A stretch of 11,109 nucleotides of DNA from Deltaproteobacteria bacterium (GCA_019313725.1 JAFDAT010000075.1:1-11109); one strand, 5' to 3'; positions 1 to 7,245 are shown, counted from the stretch's first letter. Numbers and translations are program-made. Notes: a model not told the origin generated them from the letters alone.

Positions 1-1077
1 GGAATTGCAACCATCGTCACGTTGGTGTCCATCACCGAGAGCATGTCCAGGGATATAGAAGAACGCCTGGATCGTTTTGGCGCCAATATTGTTATGATGC
101 CGCGCAGTGAAGGCCTTTCCCTGGCCTACGGCGGGATTTCGGTGGGCGGGGTCAACTACCAGACCACCGAATTCCTGGAAACGGAAATAGCCAGGATACA
201 CTCCATAAAAAACAGTAAGAATCTGGGGATCGTGGCACCCAAGGTGTTGGGTGCGTGGGAACTGCAGGGTAAAAAAGTTCTGCTCATGGGCGCCGACCTG
301 GAGGCGGAACTGGCCATGAAAACCTGGTGGCAGTTCGAAGGCATGCCGAGCGGGAAAACAGACGAACTCATCATCGGCTCCGAGGTGGCGAAAACATTTG
401 ACTTGAATATCGGTGACACTATCGAACTCGGGGGCCAAGGTTTTCACATCGCCAGCATTCTGCATCCCACCGGCGGCCAGGAAGACGAAATCATAATCGG
501 CGACCTGCACACCATACAGCGAATTCTGGGAAAAGAGGGCCGGGTCTCCCTGGTTGAAATTTCGGCCTTCTGCCGGGGCTGCCCCATTTCAGAGATCACG
601 CTGCAGATCGCGGAGAAATTTCCTCAGGCCAAGGTTACAGCCCTGAAGCAGGCGGTAATGGCCAAAATGCAGTCTATCGATTTGATTAAATCTTTCAGTT
701 ACGGCGTTGCAATTCTGGTCATACTGATCGGTTCCCTGCTCGTATTTGTCTCCATGATGGGCTCGGTGAATGAGAGGACACGGGAGATCGGCATCTTCAG
801 GGCCATTGGATTCCGACAGGGCCATGTCATGCAGATAATCTTGCTGGAAGCCATGGCTGTCGGCCTGATCGGAGGGGCGACAGGATTCCTCGTCGGTAAT
901 GGTGTTGCCTGGGCCGCACTCCCGTTTGTCATCCAAAAGGGTACCTTTGCGGGCGTCAACGCCTACCTCGGGGGAGGCTCCATTCTCCTGGCGGTGGCAT
1001 TGAGCCTGCTGGCCAGCCTTTATCCCGCCATCAAGGCCAGTCGACTGGATCCGAGTACGGCTTTGCGGGCTCTTTAA
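1..1077 (+). CDS. MacB/FtsX-type ABC transporter permease, 5' truncated
   Basis: The frame is open from base 1, so the N-terminus lies outside the window; a TTG at 22 is not a credible start. The first codons (GIATIVTLVS) look like the end of transmembrane helix 1. A large extracytoplasmic domain of about 215 residues follows, then three hydrophobic segments at about codons 231-255, 278-305 and 330-350. The C-terminus SRLDPSTALRAL is the usual ending of MacB/LolC/FtsX-family permeases, where it faces the ATPase. The architecture (one helix, periplasmic domain, three helices) is that of type VII ABC systems, which move or extract substrates at the periplasmic face instead of importing through a channel. 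A CxxC pair (CRGC, bases 571-582) sits at the end of the periplasmic domain and is unusual for LolE/MacB. The partner ATPase follows at once. The substrate cannot be read from the sequence; metal or redox-linked transport is one possibility. Confidence 0.9.
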   Translation, partial: GIATIVTLVSITESMSRDIEERLDRFGANIVMMPRSEGLSLAYGGISVGGVNYQTTEFLETEIARIHSIKNSKNLGIVAPKVLGAWELQGKKVLLMGADLEAELAMKTWWQFEGMPSGKTDELIIGSEVAKTFDLNIGDTIELGGQGFHIASILHPTGGQEDEIIIGDLHTIQRILGKEGRVSLVEISAFCRGCPISEITLQIAEKFPQAKVTALKQAVMAKMQSIDLIKSFSYGVAILVILIGSLLVFVSMMGSVNERTREIGIFRAIGFRQGHVMQIILLEAMAVGLIGGATGFLVGNGVAWAALPFVIQKGTFAGVNAYLGGGSILLAVALSLLASLYPAIKASRLDPSTALRAL

Positions 1078-1152
1078 AAAGGGTTCAAGTGACACGCAGT
1101 GAAGCGTCAGCGCTCAATGCTTAAAAGAAAAACTGCATCAAAGGCAAATAGA

Positions 1153-1842
1153 ATGGATAATTCTTTACACCTGATTGAAATAGAGAACCTGGGACGCGAT
1201 TACATTGCCGGCGACACAACCGTCAGTGCCATACAGGCGATGAATTTTGAGATCGATGACGGTGAATTTGTCAGCATCGTCGGGCAGTCGGGGGCGGGTA
1301 AAAGCACGCTCCTGGCGTCCATGGGCGGGATGAACCGGCCCACCAGGGGACGCGTCGTGATCGACACCCTGGACATCTACGGTCTCACCAGCGAGCAGCG
1401 GGCCGACTTCAGAAGCGAATACATGGGCTTTATTTTCCAATCCTTCCAGCTGATCCCCTATTTGACAACGATTGAAAACGTGAAGATCCCCCTGTCTATT
1501 TCCGGTGTGCAATCCAGTCGGCAGGACGAGATGGCCGAAAGTGTACTGGACAGGGTGGGGCTCAGCGATAAAATAGACCGCCTGCCGGACCAGCTCTCCG
1601 GTGGCGAACAGGAAAGGGTCGCCATTGCAAGAGCCATTGTGAACGGGCCGCCTATACTGCTGGCGGATGAGCCCACCGGCAATCTTGACAGCAGCACCGC
1701 AAGCGAGGTAATTTCCCTGCTGAAGCAACTTAACAACGAAGGGCAGACCGTGATCATGGTTACCCATAACGAGGCGTTATGCCAATACACGGACCGGACC
1801 ATCCGGGTCAAGGATGGACGGTGCCACCTCGGCCATGCCTGA
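1153..1842 (+). CDS. ABC transporter ATP-binding protein, LolD/MacB type
   Basis: A complete nucleotide-binding subunit that should energise the preceding permease at the inner membrane. Counting from the ATG at 1153, it shows Walker A GQSGAGKST (44-52), a Q-loop in FIFQSF (about 96), the ABC signature LSGGEQERVAIARA (148-161), Walker B ILLADEPTGNLD with D172 and catalytic E173, and the H-loop histidine in VTHNE (about 205). The wording LADEPTGNLD is typical of the LolD/MacB/FtsE group. The frame also opens at GTG 1099 and ATG 1117. I prefer 1153 because AAGG lies 8 bases upstream and the family normally begins just before the LIEIENL strand; the extra 18 residues would be a basic, low-complexity leader. 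It starts about 75 bases after the permease stop and is followed after 12 bases by the FecR-domain gene, so the three form an operon. Confidence 0.92.
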   Translation: MDNSLHLIEIENLGRDYIAGDTTVSAIQAMNFEIDDGEFVSIVGQSGAGKSTLLASMGGMNRPTRGRVVIDTLDIYGLTSEQRADFRSEYMGFIFQSFQLIPYLTTIENVKIPLSISGVQSSRQDEMAESVLDRVGLSDKIDRLPDQLSGGEQERVAIARAIVNGPPILLADEPTGNLDSSTASEVISLLKQLNNEGQTVIMVTHNEALCQYTDRTIRVKDGRCHLGHA

Positions 1843-1854
1843 AAAGATTAACGT

Positions 1855-2559
1855 ATGAATAAAAGGCGCCGAAGATTGCTGCTGTGGATGCTGGCCGGAA
1901 GCGTCATGGGACCCTCGATGGTGCCCACCTGGCTGCGTGATTCACTGGCCATGGGTAAAAAGGATTACCCCCAGGGGATGCAGACAATCGAAGGCGATGT
2001 CCAGGTCAACGGTACACGTGCAGAAGTCGGGACGCTGGTCAACGTCGGCGATGTCGTCACCACCGGAGAGGATGGGTATGCTGTTTTTGTGATGCAGCGT
2101 TCGGCCTACATGGTCCGGGAGAATTCACGTGTAGAACTGACGGCTGCAGTCGACGATGAAAACACGGGAAAAATGGTACTCATCCTGACCATGCTCCATG
2201 GCAGCCTGCTTTCCGTTTTCGGCAAAGGGAAACGACGCATCGAGACCAGCACGGCGGTTATCGGCATTCGGGGGACGGCGCTCTACGTTGAGTCGGAAGC
2301 AGCACGTTCTTATGTCTGCACATGCTACGGCACCGTTGAAATTAGGTCTAGGTTTAACCGTAATGTCAGGGAGCGCGTGAAAACCCGTTACCACGACAAG
2401 CCCCGCTGGGTTTACGGCAAAGGGGTGGATGTGATGCTGGTTGAGGCGCCGGTCATCAACCACACCGACGATGAACTGATTCTGCTGGAGTCGCTGGTGG
2501 GCCGTCGACCGCCTTTTATCAATATTTTTGGGGGTCGGGTCGGGTCCTCGACATATTAA
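1855..2559 (+). CDS. Exported FecR-domain protein
   Basis: A 234-residue protein. The N-terminus has a run of arginines (NKRRRR) followed by a hydrophobic stretch to about residue 25, which looks like a signal peptide or membrane anchor; an RR before the hydrophobic core leaves Tat export open. A FecR domain follows at about 45-165: beta-rich GDVQVNGTRAEVGTLVNVGDVVTT, then the hallmark ETSTAVIGIRGTALYV (130-145). A CxC pair (VCTCYG, C155 and C157) and a later YHDKPR motif (H180) may form a metal or redox site; I infer this from residue types only. No sigma factor or TonB receptor is nearby, so this is not a classical FecR anti-sigma regulator. Its position 12 bases after the ATPase suggests a periplasmic partner of the ABC system. 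The Shine-Dalgarno is weak and translational coupling is likely. The stop is at 2557-2559. Confidence 0.85.
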   Translation: MNKRRRRLLLWMLAGSVMGPSMVPTWLRDSLAMGKKDYPQGMQTIEGDVQVNGTRAEVGTLVNVGDVVTTGEDGYAVFVMQRSAYMVRENSRVELTAAVDDENTGKMVLILTMLHGSLLSVFGKGKRRIETSTAVIGIRGTALYVESEAARSYVCTCYGTVEIRSRFNRNVRERVKTRYHDKPRWVYGKGVDVMLVEAPVINHTDDELILLESLVGRRPPFINIFGGRVGSSTY

Positions 2560-2571
2560 GCGGGCGAATCG

Positions 2572-2608
2572 TGGATTGTCTGTCAGACTGGTTTGCGCAA
2601 ACAATCCA
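2572..2608. terminator. Possible hairpin between convergent genes
   Basis: An 8-bp inverted repeat TGGATTGT (2572-2579) / ACAATCCA (2601-2608) lies in the 55-base gap between two convergent genes. A 12-base palindrome GTTTGCGCAAAC (2591-2602) overlaps its 3' arm and could compete. Position suits a bidirectional terminator, but there is no U-run on either strand, so intrinsic termination is doubtful. Confidence 0.3.
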
Positions 2609-2614
2609 TCCGGT

Positions 2615-3640
2615 CTACTTGTTCAATGTATCCTTCAGCCGTTGAAGTTCAGCTTCGGCATCATTGACCAGTTCCTCCATGATGCCGCAGATGGGCATGA
2701 TTTTATCGGCCAGGCCCACTGATTGTCCGGCCATTAACGATCCTTGCACAACATCGCCGTCGATGGCGGCATCCCGTAGCGCTCCGGCCCAGAAGTGTTC
2801 GACTTCATACTGGGCCTGCCGGGTATCGATGCTCTTGTCTTTCAGTTTCTGCATGATGCTGAGCTGCAGTTTGCCGAATTCGTCCGTGCCTTTGTTTTTA
2901 AGAGCTCGAACCGGGATAACCGGCAGGCGGCTGTCAAACTGCGGGGTGGCAACGGCATCGCGTGCCTTGGCCTTGCGGAAAGTTTCCTTGAAATCGGGGT
3001 GGGCTTTGCATTCGTCGGACATCACGAAACGCGTTCCCATCTGAATACCAGCAGCCCCCATCATCAACAGATGGGCCATCATCCGGCCGGTGGCGATACC
3101 GCCGGCTGCGAAGATCGGCACATCCTCCACCTCGAATAGAATCTGCTGGAGCAGAACCATCAGCGTAACCGGTCCTATGTGGCCGCCGGCTTCGGACCCT
3201 TCCAGCATGAGCGCGTCCGCGCCCATTTTGATCAGTCTCAGGGCCAGGGGGGCGGTCGGGGCAAAACAGATCACTTTGGCACCGGCATCCTGGGCTCTTC
3301 TGATTTCAGGCTCGCGTGGAATGGAACCGGCAAACATGACGATGTCACATTGCATGTCGCAGACCAGCCTGAGCTGCTCTTTGTAGATCGGTGATACCGT
3401 GATCAGGTTGATGCCGAACGGCTTGTCCGTATATTCATGCACACGCTGGATCTCTTTTTCCAGCAGATCAATCGGGGTGTTGCCGCCGGCCAGAAATCCG
3501 AAACCACCGGCTTCACCCACATCGCCCACGAGCTTGTAATCACTGATCCAGGTCATGGCGCCGCAAGTGATAGGGTAACGACACCCTAAAAATTCCTGCC
3601 CACGTCTAAAAAATTGGTCAATCAGCATGTCGGGCCGCAT
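2615..3640 (-). CDS. Nitronate monooxygenase-like FMN oxidoreductase
   Basis: A 341-residue TIM-barrel flavoprotein of the nitronate monooxygenase (2-nitropropane dioxygenase)/FabK superfamily. The N-terminal strand YPITCGAMTWISD matches the family's FMN-binding start. GSEAGGHIG (148-156) carries H154, the usual catalytic-base position. AAGGIATG (178-185) and MGTRF (201-205) fit the FMN phosphate-binding loops. Family members oxidise nitronates or reduce enoyl-ACP using FMN; the substrate cannot be assigned here, and FabK-like activity is the alternative. The start at 3640 overlaps the upstream MOSC gene by 19 bases. An alternative ATG at 3628 overlaps the MOSC stop as ATGCTGA; either arrangement implies translational coupling. 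It is the last gene of the HTH/two-CW-MOSC-flavoprotein operon. Confidence 0.88.
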   Translation of the reverse strand: MRPDMLIDQFFRRGQEFLGCRYPITCGAMTWISDYKLVGDVGEAGGFGFLAGGNTPIDLLEKEIQRVHEYTDKPFGINLITVSPIYKEQLRLVCDMQCDIVMFAGSIPREPEIRRAQDAGAKVICFAPTAPLALRLIKMGADALMLEGSEAGGHIGPVTLMVLLQQILFEVEDVPIFAAGGIATGRMMAHLLMMGAAGIQMGTRFVMSDECKAHPDFKETFRKAKARDAVATPQFDSRLPVIPVRALKNKGTDEFGKLQLSIMQKLKDKSIDTRQAQYEVEHFWAGALRDAAIDGDVVQGSLMAGQSVGLADKIMPICGIMEELVNDAEAELQRLKDTLNK

Positions 3641-4077
3641 ATCTCGATTCCATCCTCACAGGAAATGGTCCCGCCCTCGATTACCTTTGCAAACACACCT
3701 TCTCTGGGCATGATACAGTCGCCGGCCTGGTAATAAATGGCGCACTTCTTATGGCACTCTTTGCCGATTTGTGAGATTTCCAAAACGACGGTGTCACCCA
3801 GTTTTATGCGGGTTCCCACAGGCAGGTGGGGCAGGTCAAGGCCGGAGGTGGCGATGTTTTCTGCAAAATCCCCGAAGGTCACATCCAGTCCCATCCCCCG
3901 TGCTTTATCGATACTTTCCATTGCCAGAAGGCTGACCTGCCTGTGCCAGTCGCCGGCATGGGCGTCATCCTGTAAACCGTGGTCACGAACAATGATGGCT
4001 GAATCGACAGTGGTCTTGCGGGTACCTTTTTTCCTGCTGGTGGCAATGGAGACGATTTTTATTTTATTGGGTTCCAT
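3622..4077 (-). CDS. Small stand-alone MOSC-domain protein
   Basis: A 151-residue protein consisting essentially of one MOSC (Moco sulfurase C-terminal) domain. Visible family features are GLQDDAHAGDWHRQVSLL (34-51), GDFAENI (69-75), the GTRIKLGDTVVLEIS strand (88-102), and the cysteine motif GKECHKKC (105-112) with C121 nearby. MOSC domains bind molybdenum cofactor or carry sulfur to it; short versions often sit beside moa, mog or molybdoenzyme genes. Three further cysteines near the C-terminus (C140, C147, C151) are not part of the motif as I know it. It starts 8 bases after the HTH gene stop, with an AGGA about 12 bases before the ATG, and overlaps the flavoprotein start. FdhD two genes upstream also points to molybdenum or tungsten enzyme maturation. 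Confidence 0.88.
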   Translation of the reverse strand: MEPNKIKIVSIATSRKKGTRKTTVDSAIIVRDHGLQDDAHAGDWHRQVSLLAMESIDKARGMGLDVTFGDFAENIATSGLDLPHLPVGTRIKLGDTVVLEISQIGKECHKKCAIYYQAGDCIMPREGVFAKVIEGGTISCEDGIEICGPTC

Positions 4078-4085
4078 GGGTGCTT

Positions 4086-4478
4086 TTATTCCTTTTCAAG
4101 ATTATCGATGACGGCTTTCAAAACGTCGCACGAACGGCACGTTTTCATTTTTTCTTCCCAGCTCTCCTGCACTTCACCGCTGCAGATCGTACCGGAAACA
4201 AACCAGCACATCTTCCCGCTCTGGAATTCCCAGGCAGGGCACTTCTCTCTCTGCTGGGGCGGGCAGTTCTTAATGGTCCAACAGGATTTTTTGGGCTTAT
4301 TGTTACCACGCTTGTTAGCAACCAGAAAAAACATCTGGCGCTCCACACCGGGGGGGATTCTTCTCCACCCCTGCTCGTAACTGTGAATGGCTTTTAGTGA
4401 CGTCCCCAGCAACTGAGCCATCTGTTTTTGGGTTTTCTGGAGGTTTTTTCTGAACCAGGCAAATTCTTTATTGTCCAT
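4086..4478 (-). CDS. HTH regulator fused to a cysteine-rich two-CW domain
   Basis: A small probable DNA-binding regulator. The N-terminal half has an XRE/Cro-like helix-turn-helix: TQKQMAQLLGTSLKAIHSYEQGWRRIP (about residues 16-42), with the typical recognition-helix SYEQG. The C-terminal half has seven cysteines (66, 72, 80, 91, 99, 114, 117 from the chosen start), two of them in CW pairs (66-67 and 91-92) and the last two as CRSC. This matches my recollection of the two-CW domain seen in Desulfobacterota proteins. Such cysteines probably bind zinc or an iron-sulfur cluster, or sense redox; this is inference. An ATG also occurs at 4490, but GGGAG sits 5 bases before the ATG at 4478, whereas the 4490 codon abuts its AAGG with no spacing. 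It heads the operon with MOSC and the flavoprotein, and a palindrome lies in its promoter. Confidence 0.82.
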   Translation of the reverse strand: MDNKEFAWFRKNLQKTQKQMAQLLGTSLKAIHSYEQGWRRIPPGVERQMFFLVANKRGNNKPKKSCWTIKNCPPQQREKCPAWEFQSGKMCWFVSGTICSGEVQESWEEKMKTCRSCDVLKAVIDNLEKE

Positions 4479-4543
4479 GGAGTCTCCCATCCTTTCATTA
4501 GAAACAGGTGGTCGCCGATTTTATCGAAAGTCCATCGCTACCC

Positions 4544-4571
4544 TGTATAAACCCCTAGGGTAAAATGTCCA
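4544..4571 (-). promoter_or_regulatory. Candidate promoter of the HTH-MOSC-flavoprotein operon
   Basis: On the minus strand, TGGACA (4566-4571) and TATACA (4544-4549) are separated by 16 bases, a fair sigma70-like pair about 66 bases before the start codon. An 8-base palindrome CCCTAGGG (4553-4560) lies in the spacer, where a regulator would compete with polymerase. A second small dyad, CGAT-TTT-ATCG (4516-4526), lies downstream. A further TTGACA (minus strand, 4607-4612) has no good -10 partner. Confidence 0.4.
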
Positions 4572-4629
4572 CCAATTCATCAATATTGTTACATTGTGGT
4601 AGTGCATGTCAATAAAAAAATCCATTCAA

Positions 4630-5442
4630 CTACTTCAGGAGAGATATTGAAAAGCGCTCCTCACCGCAAAAGATCATGAACCCCTTTTTTTTCCCCAGAC
4701 ACGCCAGGGTCATATTGAGGCTTTCGGCCAATTCCACGGCCAGTGCCGTGGGCCGCGACATGCTGACCATGATCTCCAGGCCGGCCCGGGCGGCTTTCTG
4801 AACAAGTTCGAAACTGAGTCGCGAGGACATGACGGCCAGGCGCGCCCGTTCAACATCACCCTGAATAAATGTTTTTCCGATGGCCTTGTCCAGGGCGTTG
4901 TGGCGCCCAACATCTTCCGCCCAGGCCATGGGCGCAAGGTCCATATCGAACACCATGGCAGCATGCGAACTGCCTGTCCGGGCATACAAATCCTGGTGTT
5001 CGGCAAGCTGCCGGATACACGCCTTGGCCTGGTCGATGTTCATGACCATGGTAGTGTCAACGGGCTTCACGATCTGATAAAGGTCGGTAAGCATTTCTTT
5101 GCCGCAGATGCCGCAGCTGGTCTGGCTTACAAATCCTTGCCTGCTCAAAATGTGGTGTACCTGCTTGCGTCTTTCGGGGGTAAGGGTGGCGGTCACAACG
5201 TTGACACCGTCTTCCGTGCAGAAACCGAGGGTGGTGAAATCTTCAGGGTTTTCCACGAGCCCTTCGGCAAGACAGAATCCTGCGGCGTGGGCCAGTTCAT
5301 CCCCGGGGGTCCGCATGACAACGGCATAGGGCTTTCCCTCTATGCGGATAGAAAGCGGTTCTTCCAGGATCAAGGCCTGGTTCTGTTTTTGAAGGGTTCC
5401 ATTTTCATGCAGAACCATGGGTTGGTTGTGTGTGTTTTCCAT
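4630..5442 (-). CDS. fdhD: FdhD, formate dehydrogenase accessory sulfurtransferase
   Basis: A 270-residue FdhD protein. FdhD takes sulfur from IscS-type cysteine desulfurase and places it on the bis-MGD cofactor of formate dehydrogenase, which is needed for activity. The two functional cysteines are in TSCGICGKE (C110, C113), and the cytoplasmic protein shows other family signatures: MRTPGDELAHAAGFCLAEGL (43-62), RTGSSHAAM (155-163) and AEDVGRHNALDKAIGK (175-190). Length is normal. No formate dehydrogenase structural gene is in the window, so its client is elsewhere. The ATG at 5442 has no clear Shine-Dalgarno; an ATG at residue 9 is an alternative. It lies 62 bases after the response-regulator stop and may be read from its own promoter or by read-through. 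Confidence 0.95.
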   Translation of the reverse strand: MENTHNQPMVLHENGTLQKQNQALILEEPLSIRIEGKPYAVVMRTPGDELAHAAGFCLAEGLVENPEDFTTLGFCTEDGVNVVTATLTPERRKQVHHILSRQGFVSQTSCGICGKEMLTDLYQIVKPVDTTMVMNIDQAKACIRQLAEHQDLYARTGSSHAAMVFDMDLAPMAWAEDVGRHNALDKAIGKTFIQGDVERARLAVMSSRLSFELVQKAARAGLEIMVSMSRPTALAVELAESLNMTLACLGKKKGFMIFCGEERFSISLLK

Positions 5443-5449
5443 GGGTCAT

Positions 5450-5478
5450 ATATTAAGGCAGATTTTTTTAGGTTGCAA
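5450..5478 (-). promoter_or_regulatory. Weak candidate fdhD promoter
   Basis: On the minus strand TTGCAA (5473-5478) and TAATAT (5450-5455) are 17 bases apart. Each matches the sigma70 consensus at about four of six positions. The expected start of transcription would fall at or next to the fdhD ATG, giving a leaderless or nearly leaderless mRNA. Confidence 0.25.
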
Positions 5479-5504
5479 GCGCTCAGCATTATTTTGCGGA
5501 TTCA

Positions 5505-6245
5505 TCAGCGTGTTTCAGGATTGGAATAGAAGACATACCCGATGGATCTCAAACTTCTGAAGTGAACGGGCTTTTTCGGGTTTTTTTCAAAGTATTTCCT
5601 GAAGCGTACGATGAAGTTGTCCACGGTCCGGGTTGTCGTGCCCCGGGTATATCCCCAGCCGATTTCCAGCAGTTTCTGGCGGGAGAGCGGTTTGCCCGGG
5701 TTTGTGACAAACAGTTTCAGCAGCTTAGCTTCCTGGTCGGTAAGCTGGATCTCCCCCTGCGGGCCATGGGCGATCAGGGTGCTGAAATCGATCCGGTTGT
5801 CACCGAAGGTGTGTATGTTCTGCCCCCGGCCGTCACCTGCGTTTCCCATGCCGTTTTCTTCGTACCACGAAAGGCGGGTCAGGAGCCGATCCACTCGCAG
5901 CAGGAATTCCTCGAGGCTGAAGGGCTTGGTCAGGTAATCATCGACACCGTAGGCCAGGCCTTTTACCTTGTAGTCGGTTGCAGCTTTGGCCGACAGGATA
6001 AGTATCGGAATCCTTTCATCTTCAAGCCGTATGCTCCTGAGGACGGAAAGCCCGTCAATCCCCGGCAGCATGATGTCGAGAACGATGAGATCGGGCTGCC
6101 ATGATTTCCAGGTTTTCAGCCCCGTGTTCCCGTTTTCGGCAACGGTCACATCGTACCCCTGCAGGGACAGATTCAGTTTGAGGCCTTCGGCGATATGTTT
6201 TTCGTCTTCAATGACCAGAATTCGTTTTTTGATACTGTCATTCAT
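5505..6245 (-). CDS. OmpR/PhoB-family response regulator
   Basis: A 246-residue two-domain transcription factor. The receiver domain (about 7-125) has the acidic pair E13 D14, phosphoacceptor D57 in LIVLDIMLPG, S85 in ILILSAK and K107 in LTKPF. The C-terminal winged helix (about 145-243) includes QLTDQEAKLLKLF, TTRTVDNFIVRFRKYFE in the recognition-helix region, and the terminal hairpin RSIGYVFY. On phosphorylation by the partner kinase it should dimerise and bind DNA direct repeats. The preceding kinase gene stops inside this gene's start codon (ATGA overlap, 6242-6245), so the pair is co-translated. Target genes are unknown; the nearest candidates are fdhD downstream and the divergent radical SAM gene. 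Confidence 0.95.
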   Translation of the reverse strand: MNDSIKKRILVIEDEKHIAEGLKLNLSLQGYDVTVAENGNTGLKTWKSWQPDLIVLDIMLPGIDGLSVLRSIRLEDERIPILILSAKAATDYKVKGLAYGVDDYLTKPFSLEEFLLRVDRLLTRLSWYEENGMGNAGDGRGQNIHTFGDNRIDFSTLIAHGPQGEIQLTDQEAKLLKLFVTNPGKPLSRQKLLEIGWGYTRGTTTRTVDNFIVRFRKYFEKNPKKPVHFRSLRSIGYVFYSNPETR

Positions 6246-7201
6246 AATGAATATTTCAACGGTAAAATCAATGTGAAGGTCGAACCTTTGCCCAGCCCCG
6301 GACTGTCCATCATTATCCTGCCTTTGTGTATCCTGGCAATATGTTCCACCAGATAGAGTCCGAGTCCGCTGCCTCTGGCGGACATATCGTCGGAGCTGCC
6401 GACCTGGTAAAATTTCTTGAATATTTTTTTCTTTTCGGTCTTGTCGATGCCGATGCCGTTGTCTTTGAAAGAAATATACAGCTTTTTGCCTTTTTCTTCA
6501 AAAGAAATTTCGATTTCAGGCAATTTAGAATTGTTGTATTTTACGGCATTGGTGAGGATGTTCATCAGGAGCATGTTGAACAGGGAGGGGTTGATCAGGT
6601 AGAGATAGGCGTTTCCCGCAGGGTTTGAAACCGAAATCCGGCAATGTTGAAAATAGCGGGAATTATTTTTCAAAAACCGGTTGATGGCATTTTCCAGGTG
6701 ATGGGTTTCCAGTTCACCGCCATAGCTCTTGCTCTCGATCTGGGCCAGGTTCAAAATACGGTTGATATCGTCGGACAGCCTGCCGGTGTCATAGAGCATG
6801 TACTGGATGTACTTCAGCTGGTCCTCCCTGGAGAGTTCGTGCTTGGCAAAGGTCTCCAGGTAGAGCTTAAGGGCGGTGACAGGTGTTTTCAGTTCATGGG
6901 TGAAGCTGTTGATGAAGTTGTGCTGGAGCCGGTAGAGCTGCAGGGTTTTTACGTTGTAGACGAAAATGATGAAGATCCCCATGAAAATGATGCCCACCAA
7001 TATCGAGAGAACCAGGATAACCACCCATGTCTGTGATTCCAGGACCTGCCCCGCATCGATATTGAACCGTTTGACGAGCGACTTCAGACCGGTGCTGGCT
7101 TCGATGTACCAATAGATATAGAGAAACAGCGAAGTGCCGAGCGCCAGTATGGAAAATATCAAGATCAATATGGGATGAAACAGCCATCCGGAACGGGTCA
7201 T
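6242..7201 (-). CDS. Membrane sensor histidine kinase without HAMP domain
   Basis: A 319-residue inner-membrane kinase. It has two transmembrane helices (about 9-33 and 58-82) around an external loop of only about 24 residues, too small for a usual ligand-binding domain. The dimerisation domain follows almost directly after helix 2 with no recognisable HAMP: phosphoacceptor H102 in FINSFTHELKTPVTAL. The ATPase domain has the N-box MNILTNAVKYNN (213-224), G1 DNGIGID (247-253), the F-box-like KKFYQVG and G2 ARGSGLGL (275-282). It should phosphorylate D57 of the overlapping response regulator. AGGA lies 7 bases upstream of the ATG. With so small a loop it probably senses something in the membrane or through a partner protein (inference). 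Confidence 0.94.
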   Translation of the reverse strand: MTRSGWLFHPILILIFSILALGTSLFLYIYWYIEASTGLKSLVKRFNIDAGQVLESQTWVVILVLSILVGIIFMGIFIIFVYNVKTLQLYRLQHNFINSFTHELKTPVTALKLYLETFAKHELSREDQLKYIQYMLYDTGRLSDDINRILNLAQIESKSYGGELETHHLENAINRFLKNNSRYFQHCRISVSNPAGNAYLYLINPSLFNMLLMNILTNAVKYNNSKLPEIEISFEEKGKKLYISFKDNGIGIDKTEKKKIFKKFYQVGSSDDMSARGSGLGLYLVEHIARIHKGRIMMDSPGLGKGSTFTLILPLKYSL

Positions 7202-7228
7202 CAGTCAATCCTAACTCCCTTCATAAGC

Positions 7229-7245
7229 CACCGGCTCAGCCGGTG
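7229..7245. repeat. Perfect hairpin in the kinase leader
   Basis: CACCGGC (7229-7235) and GCCGGTG (7239-7245) form a perfect 7-bp GC-rich stem around TCA. It lies 28-44 bases upstream of the kinase ATG, so it would be in the 5' leader of that mRNA. No U-run follows on either strand, so it is not an ordinary terminator; it could be an operator, an RNA stabiliser or a translation control element. Confidence 0.6.

Noticed and set aside
589..1095. Minus-strand open frame of 168 codons opposite the permease
   Set aside because: Fully antisense to a well-supported ABC permease; composition is that of a shadow frame, with no recognisable domain or ribosome site.
1165..1767. Minus-strand open frame of 200 codons opposite the ABC ATPase
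   Set aside because: Antisense to a gene with all ABC motifs; the frame stays open because of codon bias in the real gene.
2572..2608. Strong bidirectional terminator between the convergent genes
   Set aside because: The stem has a 21-base loop and no U-run, so it is kept only as a low-confidence feature.
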